Shown: in pieces, positions 35,133-43,329 of the stretch
Position numbering within the stretch: position 1 is the first letter of the stretch
Layout of the letters: each line of letters opens with the position of its first letter
From: Acidimicrobiia bacterium
GTDB lineage: Bacteria; Actinomycetota; Acidimicrobiia; Acidimicrobiales; MedAcidi-G1
Direction: 5' to 3'
Assembly: GCA_012959995.1 (NCBI GenBank)
Contig: DUCC01000016.1
Coordinates: 1-64,000 of the forward strand
DNA: 64,000 nucleotides
Position numbers and translations under genes: made by a program
The notes under the pieces: model-generated
What the model saw: the letters and a program-made list of their open reading frames with translations, nothing else
Told to the model about the DNA's origin: nothing
Databases searched by the model: none

Positions 35133-35921
35133 ATGAATGAAACAGACAACACCATCACCACCACTCGCTCAGGTCGCGACCTAAGTGACGCCCCAGACAT
35201 GATTGTCTGTAGCGGCGTTTCTAAGTGGTACGGCGACTTTCAAGCCTTAGAAAACGTTTCGGCCACCATTAAAGAACAAGAAGTTGTGGTAGTGCTCGGC
35301 CCTTCTGGGTCGGGAAAATCTACGTGGATCCGCTGTATCAACCGCTTGGAACATCATCAAGAAGGCGACATCACCGTTGACGGGGTAGAACTCACCAACG
35401 ACATGCGCAATATTGAAAAAATCCGCTCCGAAGTAGGGATGGTGTTTCAACAGTTCAACCTATTCCCTCACCTTTCGGTACGTGACAACGTTACTTTGGC
35501 CCCTATTTGGGTGCGTAAAAAGCCTAAAGCAGAAGCTATCGAGCAGGCGAATGAACTCTTGGAATTAGTGGGCATCCCTGAACAAGCCGACAAATTCCCT
35601 GGGCAGCTCTCGGGCGGTCAACAGCAGCGGGTAGCTATTGCTCGAGCCTTGGCCATGGAACCACGCATCATGCTGTTTGACGAACCAACCTCTGCTCTTG
35701 ACCCTGAGATGATTAAAGAAGTGCTGGATGTAATGAAAGACTTGGCTCGTTCGGGCATGACCATGATGGTGGTAACCCACGAAATGGGCTTTGCTAAAGA
35801 AGTAGCCGACCGGATCATCTTTATGGAAGAGGGACAAATCGTTGAAGTGGGCACGCCTGAACACTTCTTCACCAACCCCACCGAGGACCGCACCAAGCTC
35901 TTCTTGTCGCAGATTCTCTAA
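35133..35921 (+). CDS. Polar amino-acid ABC transporter ATP-binding protein (AapP/GlnQ type)
   Basis: The 262-residue ATPase carries Walker A GPSGSGKS near 54-61, the Q-loop [13 protein letters not shown], the ABC signature [15 protein letters not shown] near 153-167, Walker [16 protein letters not shown] and the switch His in [16 protein letters not shown]. It matches the amino-acid (PAAT) group of importers. With the preceding three genes it makes a complete importer for L-amino acids. The order binding protein, two permeases, ATPase is that of aapJQMP. Confidence 0.96.
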   Translation: MNETDNTITTTRSGRDLSDAPDMIVCSGVSKWYGDFQALENVSATIKEQEVVVVLGPSGSGKSTWIRCINRLEHHQEGDITVDGVELTNDMRNIEKIRSEVGMVFQQFNLFPHLSVRDNVTLAPIWVRKKPKAEAIEQANELLELVGIPEQADKFPGQLSGGQQQRVAIARALAMEPRIMLFDEPTSALDPEMIKEVLDVMKDLARSGMTMMVVTHEMGFAKEVADRIIFMEEGQIVEVGTPEHFFTNPTEDRTKLFLSQIL

Positions 35922-35967
35922 ACCAGACAAGGTGTCATTTCCTCTTGCCTTGATCTAAGGTGCGGCA

Positions 35968-36816
35968 ATGAACGTTGAACATCTAACTGGAGTACTGGGT
36001 GCTCGAATCTCTGGGCTTGATCTCACTACGCTGAACGAACAACAAACCGCATCATTGAGGGCGGCCATCTGCCAACACCAGGTAGTCGTAATTCCCGGAC
36101 AGGCCCTCTCCCCTGCCCAACAGACGGCTTTCAGCCACCAATTAGGGCCTTTTTCTCCCGTACCTTTTGTTGAACCTCTGGCCGGGTTTCCCGAAGTAAT
36201 TGGGGTAATAAAAGAAGCCTCGGAACCTGAAGCATTTAATTTTGGTGGTGTGTGGCACAGCGATTTTTCTTTTCTTGAGGCGCCACCGGCCTTCACTGTT
36301 CTTCACGCCATTGACGTCCCCAAGGTGGGCGGCGACACCGTTTGGTCCTCCATGACCGCTGCTTGGGAGGCGCTAACTCCCGACCAGCAAGAGCGTTTTA
36401 CTGAGATGACTGCTGTGCATTCCGCTAGTGCTTCGTATTCCCCAGCACAACAGGCGCTTCACTCAGGACTCTCCAGCATGGACATACGCACCTCTGATGA
36501 TGCCGAAGATACTCAAGAACACCCGCTGGTTTGCGTCCACCCAGAAACCGGCGAGACCGCTCTTTTCTTTAACGGCACTTACGTGCGTGGCCTTCAAGGG
36601 CCCGACTTGGGTTCCTCAGATGCAGAAGCAAAAACACTGCAGTGGCTCCACCATTGGACCATCCATATACGGTTCACCTTTCGCCATCGCTGGGCTAACG
36701 GCGACGTGGTTATTTGGGACAACCGCACCACCCAACACGTGGCGCTAAACGACTACCCCGGCCAACGCCGCCAACTCCACCGCACCACGGTCGCCGGCAC
36801 CCCACCCACTAAATAG
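35968..36816 (+). CDS. TauD/TfdA-family Fe(II)/2-oxoglutarate-dependent dioxygenase
   Basis: The 282-residue protein has the HxD...H facial triad: His97 and Asp99 in VWHSDFSF and distal His257 in WDNRTTQHVALNDYPG, with Arg268 or Arg272 as the 2-oxoglutarate-binding residue. The family oxidises sulfonates, chlorophenoxy acids, carnitine-type compounds and others; the substrate here is unknown. It is 46 bases after the amino-acid transporter ATPase and could be co-transcribed. Its stop codon lies inside a long palindrome. Confidence 0.9.
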   Translation: MNVEHLTGVLGARISGLDLTTLNEQQTASLRAAICQHQVVVIPGQALSPAQQTAFSHQLGPFSPVPFVEPLAGFPEVIGVIKEASEPEAFNFGGVWHSDFSFLEAPPAFTVLHAIDVPKVGGDTVWSSMTAAWEALTPDQQERFTEMTAVHSASASYSPAQQALHSGLSSMDIRTSDDAEDTQEHPLVCVHPETGETALFFNGTYVRGLQGPDLGSSDAEAKTLQWLHHWTIHIRFTFRHRWANGDVVIWDNRTTQHVALNDYPGQRRQLHRTTVAGTPPTK

Positions 36817-36855
36817 TTCGTGCTCTGGGGACTGCCCCCAAAGCACGAACTATTT
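36811..36855. repeat. 45-base palindrome covering the TauD-type gene stop
   Basis: AAATAGTTCGTGCT (36811-36824) pairs perfectly with AGCACGAACTATTT (36842-36855). After a C-A mismatch it continues as TGGGG/CCCCA around loop ACTGC. The left arm includes the TAG stop of the dioxygenase gene. No T-run follows, so it is a terminator-like or repeat element of unknown type; see the related hairpins near 2.2 and 42.1 kb. Confidence 0.65.
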
Positions 36856-36870
36856 AGGTTTAATCTGTTT

Positions 36871-36891
36871 ACCTGGGATGTGACCCTAGGT
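36871..36891. repeat. Intergenic palindrome with TGGGATGTGACCC core
   Basis: ACCTGGG (36871-36877) pairs with CCCTAGGT to 36891, one G-U, around loop ATGTGAC. The core TGGGATGTGACCC differs by one base from the core of the palindrome at 2229-2257. It sits between convergent ends of the dioxygenase and dehydrogenase genes. Confidence 0.5.
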
Positions 36892-36917
36892 TCGGTTATT
36901 TGGAATTCGGTTGCGTG

Positions 36918-37802
36918 TTACTGATCGCGGAGAAGATCCATAAGCGATGAGGTGTCCCAACGGCCATGGCCTTGGCGTTGCAAACGAGCGTAATATTGAT
37001 CGACCAAAGCAGTTATCGGCAACGAAGCGCCTATACGTTCTGCTTCGTCAAAAACGATACCTAAGTCTTTACGCATCCAATCCAAAGCAAATCCGTGATC
37101 AAAATGACCATCCAACATGGTGGTTGCCCGGTTGCTCATTTGCCACGAACCGGAAGCTCCTTGGCTGATAGCGGCCAGCACCTTGTCCATGTCTAGGTCG
37201 GCTCGACGGCCAAAATCTAAGGCCTCGGACAGGCCCTGAATTAATCCTGCTATACAGATTTGGTTGACCATTTTGGTGGTTTGTCCCGCTCCAACCGGGC
37301 CAATCAAGTTCACCGCCTTGGCGTACACCTCAAGGATTTCTTCTACCGAGGCGAACGTCTCTTCTGAACCACCACACATAACACTCAGTTGACCGGTTTC
37401 GGCCCCGGCTTGGCCCCCAGAAACCGGGGCATCAACAAAACCGACGCCCTGTTGAACCGCGGCGGCCGCTATCTCCCGAGCTACCTCAGCCGAAGCGGTG
37501 GTGTGATCCACTAATACGGAGCCCGCCGACATGCCCGACAAAATTCCATCTGGCCCAAAAATCACCGACCGTAAGTCATCATCATTACCTACACACACCA
37601 GGACTACCTCTGCTGCAGTTGCCGCCTTACCTGGGGTAGTCGCCGCTACTCCCCCGTGTTCAACTACCCAAGCCTCTGCTTTGGCTGTCGTGCGGTTGTA
37701 CACCGTGGTGGCGTGGCCTGCGGCCTGCAAATGCCCCGCCATGGGGTAACCCATCACCCCTAAGCCCACAAAAGCACAAGTCTTTTTTTGATTATCACTC
37801 AT
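36918..37802 (-). CDS. 3-hydroxyisobutyrate dehydrogenase-like NAD(P)-dependent oxidoreductase
   Basis: A 294-residue beta-hydroxyacid dehydrogenase. The N-terminal Rossmann motif is FVGLGVMGYPMAGHL; FVDAPVSGGQAGAETGQLSVMCGG is the substrate-binding signature near 125-148; catalytic Lys lies in GAGQTTKMVNQICIAG. The family acts on 3-hydroxyisobutyrate, tartronate semialdehyde or similar compounds. Its ATG follows directly after the stop of the upstream MBL-fold gene, so the two form an operon. Codon use is ordinary for the window. Confidence 0.93.
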   Translation of the reverse strand: MSDNQKKTCAFVGLGVMGYPMAGHLQAAGHATTVYNRTTAKAEAWVVEHGGVAATTPGKAATAAEVVLVCVGNDDDLRSVIFGPDGILSGMSAGSVLVDHTTASAEVAREIAAAAVQQGVGFVDAPVSGGQAGAETGQLSVMCGGSEETFASVEEILEVYAKAVNLIGPVGAGQTTKMVNQICIAGLIQGLSEALDFGRRADLDMDKVLAAISQGASGSWQMSNRATTMLDGHFDHGFALDWMRKDLGIVFDEAERIGASLPITALVDQYYARLQRQGHGRWDTSSLMDLLRDQ

Positions 37803-38780
37803 TTACTTTCCTCCATATTTCAACTCAGCCATAGCGGCAAACAGGTCTAACGGTGACTGCAGGTCGCTGCGACCATCGATCTCTCGGTAGATGGCGTGCA
37901 CGTTGACCGCTATGCGCTCCCATTCTCCCCACTGGGCGTAGGGCCCTAAATCAATTTCTTTAACAGCCTGGGCGGCGCTTTGCCCCGCCGCATGACGAGC
38001 ATGGCATTCATCGTTTACAAAAACGAGGTAATCTCGTACCGCGGTTACACCAGCAGCATCGGTTAGCGGGCCATGACCGGGCACGATCACCTCGGCGCCG
38101 AGATCCAAAATCCGATCACAGGCGCCTATCCAGTTTGCTACCGGACCGTCCCAAATAATGGGGGTGCCGTTGATAAACAAAATATCGCCGCAAAATACGG
38201 TACCAGCGGCCGGAAGGTGCACCAAGAGGTCCCCCGAAGTATGTGCCGGGCCGACCTCAATCAACTCCACCGTGCGCCCGCCCACGTCGAGTTGCAATTC
38301 GCCGCTAAAAGTGCGGTCCGGGGTTGGCAGGTCGATACCAGCAAACTCGAACGGTCCAAAGGCTTCTTTGACATAACGGTTGGTGGTTTCGCCTAAATCG
38401 ACCGCCATCAAAGCGGTAATGGCCGCCGGAGGCATCGAACCCATCTCGGCCGCTGCTGCTTCGCTGGTCACTATCTGTGCCCCTGCGTCGCTGAGCAAAC
38501 TGTTGCCGTAGCAATGGTCGCCGTTGGCGTGTGTGTTGACCACCGTGTCTATGGGGCTACCTGCCGTGACCGCAGCCATGGCGTCCAACATGTCCCGAGT
38601 CAAGTTGAGGTCAAACAAGGTGTCAACCAGTAGCGACGACCACTCGGTGGCTAACAACCCTGCGTTGCTCCACCCCCACCCCCCGTCGGGTTGTAAATAA
38701 GCAAACACCCCGTCGGCTACCTCATGAAGCCCCTGGCTATAGGGCACCGAGGCGGAAAGTTGGTCTCTACGATCAGTCAT
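37803..38780 (-). CDS. MBL-fold metallo-hydrolase
   Basis: A 325-residue metallo-beta-lactamase-fold protein with the metal motif NTHANGDHCYGN (HxNGDH, the third position being Asn rather than His). Later ligands are GPAHTSGDLLVHLP and VPGHGPLTD. The HANGDH variant is common among SoxH- or quinoprotein-relay-type and alkylsulfatase-like hydrolases, where one metal-site residue is changed. Substrate unknown. The next gene (3-hydroxyisobutyrate dehydrogenase-like) begins immediately after its stop, suggesting a shared degradative role. Confidence 0.88.
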   Translation of the reverse strand: MTDRRDQLSASVPYSQGLHEVADGVFAYLQPDGGWGWSNAGLLATEWSSLLVDTLFDLNLTRDMLDAMAAVTAGSPIDTVVNTHANGDHCYGNSLLSDAGAQIVTSEAAAAEMGSMPPAAITALMAVDLGETTNRYVKEAFGPFEFAGIDLPTPDRTFSGELQLDVGGRTVELIEVGPAHTSGDLLVHLPAAGTVFCGDILFINGTPIIWDGPVANWIGACDRILDLGAEVIVPGHGPLTDAAGVTAVRDYLVFVNDECHARHAAGQSAAQAVKEIDLGPYAQWGEWERIAVNVHAIYREIDGRSDLQSPLDLFAAMAELKYGGK

Positions 38781-38890
38781 GCCCTGACCTTAGGTCATGA
38801 ACTCCCATACTTCCTTAACCCGCTTCGTTATTTGGGTGCATAAGGTGGCAAGATCAAGGTAATTCGTTCAACAAACAGGAGATAAACCTA

Positions 38891-39823
38891 ATGGGCAACC
38901 TTTGTGCAGGCCGTGTGGCCATCGTGACCGGAGCGGGACGCGGCATCGGCCGTGAACACGCATTGCTGCTGGCCGAAAACGGCGCCAAAGTAGTAGTTAA
39001 CGATATTGGAGCCGAGACCGACGGTGGCGGGGGCGACATTAGCCATGCCCAGTCGGTAGTCAACGAAATCGAAGCCATGGGCGGCGAAGCCATCGTCAAC
39101 GGCGCCAACGTGGCCGACTTTGATGCCGCCGGAGAAATGATTCATCAAGCCATTGACACTTTTGGCAGTTGCGACATTTTGATCAACAACGCCGGTATTT
39201 TACGTGACCGCATGATGTTCTCGATGTCTGAAGGCGACTGGGATTCGGTCATCAACGTGCACCTCAAAGGCACCTTTGCCCCCAGCCATCACGCTGCGGT
39301 GTACTGGCGAGAAAAAGTAAAAAGCGGCGGTGAAGCCTTTGGTCGCATCATCAACACCTCTTCTCCTTCCGGCATTTACGGCAACGTGGGGCAAGCCAAC
39401 TATGGGGCCGCCAAAGCGGGCATCGCTGCTTTTACCATCATCACCGCTATTGAGTTAACCAAATACGGGGTCACCGTTAACTGTTTGGCCCCGGGGGCGT
39501 ACACCCGGATGACCGCTGATTTGCCGGGCTTTAGCGCTATGGATGAAGAAACCCGTGAAGCAATGGGTCCTCGCTGGATTGCTGTACCCGCTACTTGGTT
39601 ATGCAGCGAGGCTGCTCAGAACGTAACCGGCCGCGTCTTTGACGTGGTGGGTAACCGTTTAGGCATTTCTGAGCAATGGCAGTTGGGTCCATCAGGAACC
39701 CAACCTGATGACCCCGCCGACTTGGGCGATCTGATGGCTGAGTTGATGGCCAATGCGCAACTCAATTCCGGCATGGACGGCAACCCCGCCGAAGGCCCCG
39801 GTCGCCCCGGCCACACTATTTAA
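38891..39823 (+). CDS. Short-chain dehydrogenase/reductase
   Basis: A 310-residue classical SDR: cofactor motif TGAGRGIG at 13-20, NNAG at 99-102, catalytic Ser157/Ser158 and Tyr171-xxx-Lys175 (YGAAK). It resembles the dehydrogenase domain of peroxisomal multifunctional beta-oxidation enzymes. Compared with the typical 250 residues it has a C-terminal extension of about 50 residues. It lies just before an acyl-CoA dehydrogenase gene, so it may work on 3-hydroxyacyl-CoA, which is inference. AGGAG stands ahead of the ATG. Confidence 0.92.
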   Translation: MGNLCAGRVAIVTGAGRGIGREHALLLAENGAKVVVNDIGAETDGGGGDISHAQSVVNEIEAMGGEAIVNGANVADFDAAGEMIHQAIDTFGSCDILINNAGILRDRMMFSMSEGDWDSVINVHLKGTFAPSHHAAVYWREKVKSGGEAFGRIINTSSPSGIYGNVGQANYGAAKAGIAAFTIITAIELTKYGVTVNCLAPGAYTRMTADLPGFSAMDEETREAMGPRWIAVPATWLCSEAAQNVTGRVFDVVGNRLGISEQWQLGPSGTQPDDPADLGDLMAELMANAQLNSGMDGNPAEGPGRPGHTI

Positions 39824-39854
39824 ACCCCGCCGGCGAGATACAGGCAACCAATAC

Positions 39855-41093
39855 ATGGCCATTGACTTTTCCCTCACTCCGGAACTCGAAGCGATTCGCT
39901 CTCGGGTACGTACCTTTGTTGATGACGTGGTGCGGCCCGGGGAGCAGCGCATTGAAGGAAAAGGCGACGAACCGTCCTTAGAGGGCAGCGAGCGCATCGA
40001 GGCTTTGGTGGCCATGCGCAAGTTGGCCCACGCCGAAGGGCTCTGGTTGCCTCATATGCCTGTTGAGTGGGGCGGTATGGGGCTCAGCCATGTGGAGCTG
40101 GCCATGGTGCAAGCCGAGGCCGCTCGGTCTCGTTATGGCCCGTGGGTGTTGAACTGTCAGGCCCCCGATGAAGGCAACATGCACACCTTGTTGCATTGGG
40201 GTACTGACCAGCAGAAAGAAAAATACCTTAAGCCTTTGTGTTCGGGCCGCTCGTGGTCTTGTTTTGCTATGACCGAGCCGGAAGTTGCGGGCTCGGACCC
40301 GACGTTGATTCGCACCAGTGGCTACCCCGACGGAGAAGAGTGGGTACTTAACGGACACAAATGGTTTATTTCGAATGCCCATCGAGCCAATTTTGCTATT
40401 TTGATTGCCCGCACCGAAGAGGACCCCGACCTGCCCCAGGCTGCTAACACGGCGTTCATTATTGACCTCCCTCAAGAGGGGTGGAACGATGTGCGTCAGA
40501 TTGAAACCATGCATGGGGCCACGGGGCACAGCGAGATACTCATTGAGGATCTCCGGGTGCATGAGTCACAGATGCTCGGCGGCCGTGGCCAAGGGCACCT
40601 CTTGGGTCAGTACCGGTTGGGTCCGGCTCGTTTAGCGCATTGCATGCGCTGGATCGCTCAAGCCGAAACTGCGTTAGACATGATGGTCGAGCGATCTCTG
40701 GAGCGCTTTAGCCACGGATCATTGCTGGCTGAAAAACAAGGTATCCAGTGGATGATTGCTGACTCCACCATGGAGTTGTACCAATCCAAACTTATGGTTT
40801 TGCATGCCGCTTATAAAATTGACCGCGGTGAAGACTTCAAGTCTGAGGTCTCCATGGCCAAGCATTTTGTAGCCAACGCTTTGGGCCGCATTATCGATCG
40901 CTCTATTCAGGTGCACGGGGCCTTGGGGTATTCCACCGACACCCCGCTAGCCGACATGTACCAACACGCCCGGTGGGCTCGTTTTGCCGATGGCGCTGAC
41001 GAAGTGCACCAAATGCGTATCGCCCAGCGCACCATTAATGCCTTTACCGATTCAGGTTCTACGGCGGCCGCTACCGGCAACCTGCCGATATAG
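39855..41093 (+). CDS. Acyl-CoA dehydrogenase family protein
   Basis: From the ATG at 39855, within the open frame, the protein is 412 residues: MAIDFSLTPELEAIRSRV. Conserved features are WGGMGLSHVELAMVQ, CFAMTEPEVAGSDPTLIRTS with the FAD-contacting motif, GHKWFISNAHRANFAI, and a late RSIQVHGALGYSTDTPLADMYQHARWARFADG. Such flavoproteins oxidise acyl-CoA thioesters and pass electrons to ETF. It is separated from the SDR gene by 31 bases and the two are likely one operon. Substrate chain length is not predictable. Confidence 0.93.
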   Translation: MAIDFSLTPELEAIRSRVRTFVDDVVRPGEQRIEGKGDEPSLEGSERIEALVAMRKLAHAEGLWLPHMPVEWGGMGLSHVELAMVQAEAARSRYGPWVLNCQAPDEGNMHTLLHWGTDQQKEKYLKPLCSGRSWSCFAMTEPEVAGSDPTLIRTSGYPDGEEWVLNGHKWFISNAHRANFAILIARTEEDPDLPQAANTAFIIDLPQEGWNDVRQIETMHGATGHSEILIEDLRVHESQMLGGRGQGHLLGQYRLGPARLAHCMRWIAQAETALDMMVERSLERFSHGSLLAEKQGIQWMIADSTMELYQSKLMVLHAAYKIDRGEDFKSEVSMAKHFVANALGRIIDRSIQVHGALGYSTDTPLADMYQHARWARFADGADEVHQMRIAQRTINAFTDSGSTAAATGNLPI

Positions 41094-41109
41094 CTACTGG
41101 CCAATCTAA

Positions 41110-41991
41110 TTATCGGCAGTCTGCGCCCTGACACGGGTGACATTCCAGGGCCAAGGTGGCATGGGAAATACCTATTTGCTGAAGTTCGCCTTCAAGTTCT
41201 GCACTGATTTCTTGGGCATCGTGCAGGGTGTCAGCGGCTACCACCACGTGGGCGCTGAGCGCCGCGGTGGTGGAATCCACCGACCAAATATGCAAGTGGT
41301 GCACATCGGAAACTTGTGGATGGCCGATCATGACCTCGTTGATGCGGTCAAGGTCAATGTCTTGTGGAGTGCCTTCTAAGAGAATATGGATAGTGCGTCG
41401 AACTAAGCCCACCCCAGACCACAACACCAAGGCAGCGATCAAATAGGAGACTGCCGGGTCTACCCAGCGGGCATCCCACACCATGATGGCCACTCCGGCG
41501 ATTACTACCCCCAGCGAACCGGCGGCGTCGCTGAGCAGGTGCAGGGCTGCCCCGGCCACGTTTACGCTTTGGTCGCCGGTGCGTTTCAACAGCCAAGCGC
41601 TTCCCCCATTAACGATTAAACCAACTAAAGCCACTAAGAACACGCCCAAGCCGTTGACTTCTGGTGGGTCGCCAAGGCGGCGGGTGGCTTCCACCACGAT
41701 CCAAAGAGCGGCCGCCACGAGCAAAACAGCATTGATGAGCGCCCCCATAACTTCGGCCCGTTTCAAGCCAAAGCTATAACGACTGGTGGCCCCTCGGGCC
41801 GCCATGGCTACCGCGAGCACCGCAATTATCAGCGAAAGAACATCTGAGCCTTGATGCACCGTGTCGGCCCATAAAGCCAACGACCCAAAAACCACGGCGC
41901 CGACAACTTGCGCCACCAGCAACACGGTGTTGGCACCCAAAGCCATGCGCAACGATCCAGCGGCCGAATGGTGCTGGTGACTATGCATCAA
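41110..41991 (-). CDS. Cation diffusion facilitator (zinc/cobalt efflux) transporter
   Basis: A 293-residue CDF protein of the CzcD/ZitB group with six membrane helices. The His-rich start HSHQHH and metal-site motifs LWADTVHQGSDVLSL (helix 2) and HLLSDAAGSLGVV (helix 5) are in place. The C-terminal cytoplasmic domain has DVHHLHIWSVDSTTAALSAHVVV and ends with a CHPCQGADC tail, which may bind metal. It exports divalent metal, probably Zn(II), with proton exchange. It is convergent with the acyl-CoA dehydrogenase gene. Confidence 0.93.
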   Translation of the reverse strand: MMHSHQHHSAAGSLRMALGANTVLLVAQVVGAVVFGSLALWADTVHQGSDVLSLIIAVLAVAMAARGATSRYSFGLKRAEVMGALINAVLLVAAALWIVVEATRRLGDPPEVNGLGVFLVALVGLIVNGGSAWLLKRTGDQSVNVAGAALHLLSDAAGSLGVVIAGVAIMVWDARWVDPAVSYLIAALVLWSGVGLVRRTIHILLEGTPQDIDLDRINEVMIGHPQVSDVHHLHIWSVDSTTAALSAHVVVAADTLHDAQEISAELEGELQQIGISHATLALECHPCQGADCR

Positions 41992-42050
41992 ACTCTCTCT
42001 CCATCGGTGGTTGCTGTCCTAAACCCTACCCCTCTTCTCCCCTCCCCTAG

Positions 42051-42081
42051 ATGAGACATGGGGCCTGGCCCCATGTTTCAT
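42051..42081. repeat. Hairpin 1 of a three-hairpin intergenic block
   Basis: ATGAGACATGGGG (42051-42063) pairs with CCCCATGTTTCAT (42069-42081), 13 pairs with one G-U, around CCTGG. It lies in the 228-base gap between the starts/ends of the CDF and DmdA-like genes. A T-rich stretch follows at 42081-42085 on the plus strand. The two neighbouring hairpins are listed separately. Confidence 0.6.
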
Positions 42082-42089
42082 ATTTAAAA

Positions 42090-42138
42090 GAGATACCTGT
42101 GGCTGAGGATGCATCTAGGGCCAGTCCTCTGGTATCTC
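42090..42138. repeat. Hairpin 2 of the intergenic block
   Basis: GAGATACC (42090-42097) pairs with GGTATCTC (42131-42138). The interior holds a partly paired section with GATGCATC at its centre. The arms are short and the loop long, so this is weaker than its neighbours. Confidence 0.4.
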
Positions 42139-42153
42139 CCTATTGGGCAAAGC

Positions 42154-42221
42154 AACTAAGAAGATGTCTGGGGACTAAAGATATTTGAGATGCCTGGGGT
42201 CCGGCCCAGACATCTTTAGTT
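42154..42221. repeat. Hairpin 3 of the intergenic block, reaching the DmdA-like stop codon
   Basis: AACTAA plus AGATGTCTGGG (42154-42172, two unpaired bases) pairs with CCCAGACATCTTTAGTT (42205-42221), 17 pairs. The interior repeats AGATGCCTGGGG as a near-direct copy of the left arm. The right arm runs into the stop codon of the DmdA-like gene, much as the palindrome at 36811 runs into a stop codon. Confidence 0.6.
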
Positions 42222-43329
42222 ACTCGCCGAAAAAGTTGAGATGGGTAGCGGCGAGAACTTCACCCGCCGGAGTGGTGGTAGTGAAATGGCCGCCGGCCAC
42301 CGAGGAAGCCACCAGAACTATCGCCAAGTTGGATTCGTGCTTGGGTGACCAAGTAGCGACCCGCACCTCACCCACGGCCTGGCCATCGGCATCCAGGGCC
42401 GGCCACGGGTGTTCGCTGGTGTCCGTCAAGCGCTCCCCCGACAACAACACGGTAACCAACCGGCGTTTCGGCCCCGCTGCTTGCTCAGCCAACAAGGCCT
42501 CTTTGCCAATAAAATCGTCAGTCCGATCCAGCGACAAAAAGCGCCCCAAGCCAACTTCTAACGGAGTGGCTTCCCCACCGCAGTCAGCCCGATAAGAAAA
42601 CAAACCCGACTCGATGCGCTCGTTCAAAGTAGGGCCACCGGGGTGGATGCCGAACTTCTCGCCGGCCGCCCACACCAAGTTCCACAAATCCATACCCCGA
42701 GAGCCATCTTGCAAAAACAATTCAAACCCGCCTTGGCCGCTCCACCCCGAACGACACACCACCACAGGGATGCCATGGTGTTCAGTGGCCACAAAACCAA
42801 AGAACGGCACCTTGCGCACCCACTCCCCCAACAGGTCGGCCACCGTGTCTTCGGCACGAGGCCCCTGCACAGCCAGTGGCGAAACATCTGGCTCGAATAC
42901 CCGACAATCCATGCCTCGCTCCGCCGCTACTGCCTTAACCCACCACAAAACATCTGAGTCGGCAATCGACAACCAGTACTGGTCATCGGCCAACTTCAAC
43001 ACCATGGGGTCGTTAATCAGCGTCCCTTGGTGATCGCAAAGCGGGGCGTAACGCACCTGGCCTACCCGCATACCCTCAAGGTCACGGGCCGACACGTACT
43101 GCGCCAAAGCAAAAGCATCCGGCCCCACAATTTCTACCTGGCGTTCACAAGACACATCCCACAAAGAAACCCGCTCCATCAAAGCGGTGTATTCCTCGGC
43201 CGGGTCACCAAAGGAAGCAGGCATCAACATGTGGTTATAGACCGTGACATGGGTCAACCCATGAGCGACCAACGCATCAAAAAATGGGGACTTCCTCACT
43301 CGTGAGCCTAAAGGAATTTGCAAAGTCAT
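42220..43329 (-). CDS. DmdA-like aminomethyltransferase (GcvT family)
   Basis: A 369-residue GcvT-fold protein that binds tetrahydrofolate. Several stretches resemble the DMSP demethylase DmdA rather than glycine-cleavage Gcv[11 protein letters not shown] near 29, [16 protein letters not shown] near 57, [23 protein letters not shown] near 105-127, [16 protein letters not shown] near 145 and [15 protein letters not shown] near 193. A demethylation reaction moving a methyl group to THF is therefore likely; DMSP as substrate is inference. It overlaps by 4 bases with the GMC oxidoreductase gene upstream, so the two are co-expressed. Confidence 0.82.
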   Translation of the reverse strand: MTLQIPLGSRVRKSPFFDALVAHGLTHVTVYNHMLMPASFGDPAEEYTALMERVSLWDVSCERQVEIVGPDAFALAQYVSARDLEGMRVGQVRYAPLCDHQGTLINDPMVLKLADDQYWLSIADSDVLWWVKAVAAERGMDCRVFEPDVSPLAVQGPRAEDTVADLLGEWVRKVPFFGFVATEHHGIPVVVCRSGWSGQGGFELFLQDGSRGMDLWNLVWAAGEKFGIHPGGPTLNERIESGLFSYRADCGGEATPLEVGLGRFLSLDRTDDFIGKEALLAEQAAGPKRRLVTVLLSGERLTDTSEHPWPALDADGQAVGEVRVATWSPKHESNLAIVLVASSVAGGHFTTTTPAGEVLAATHLNFFGE

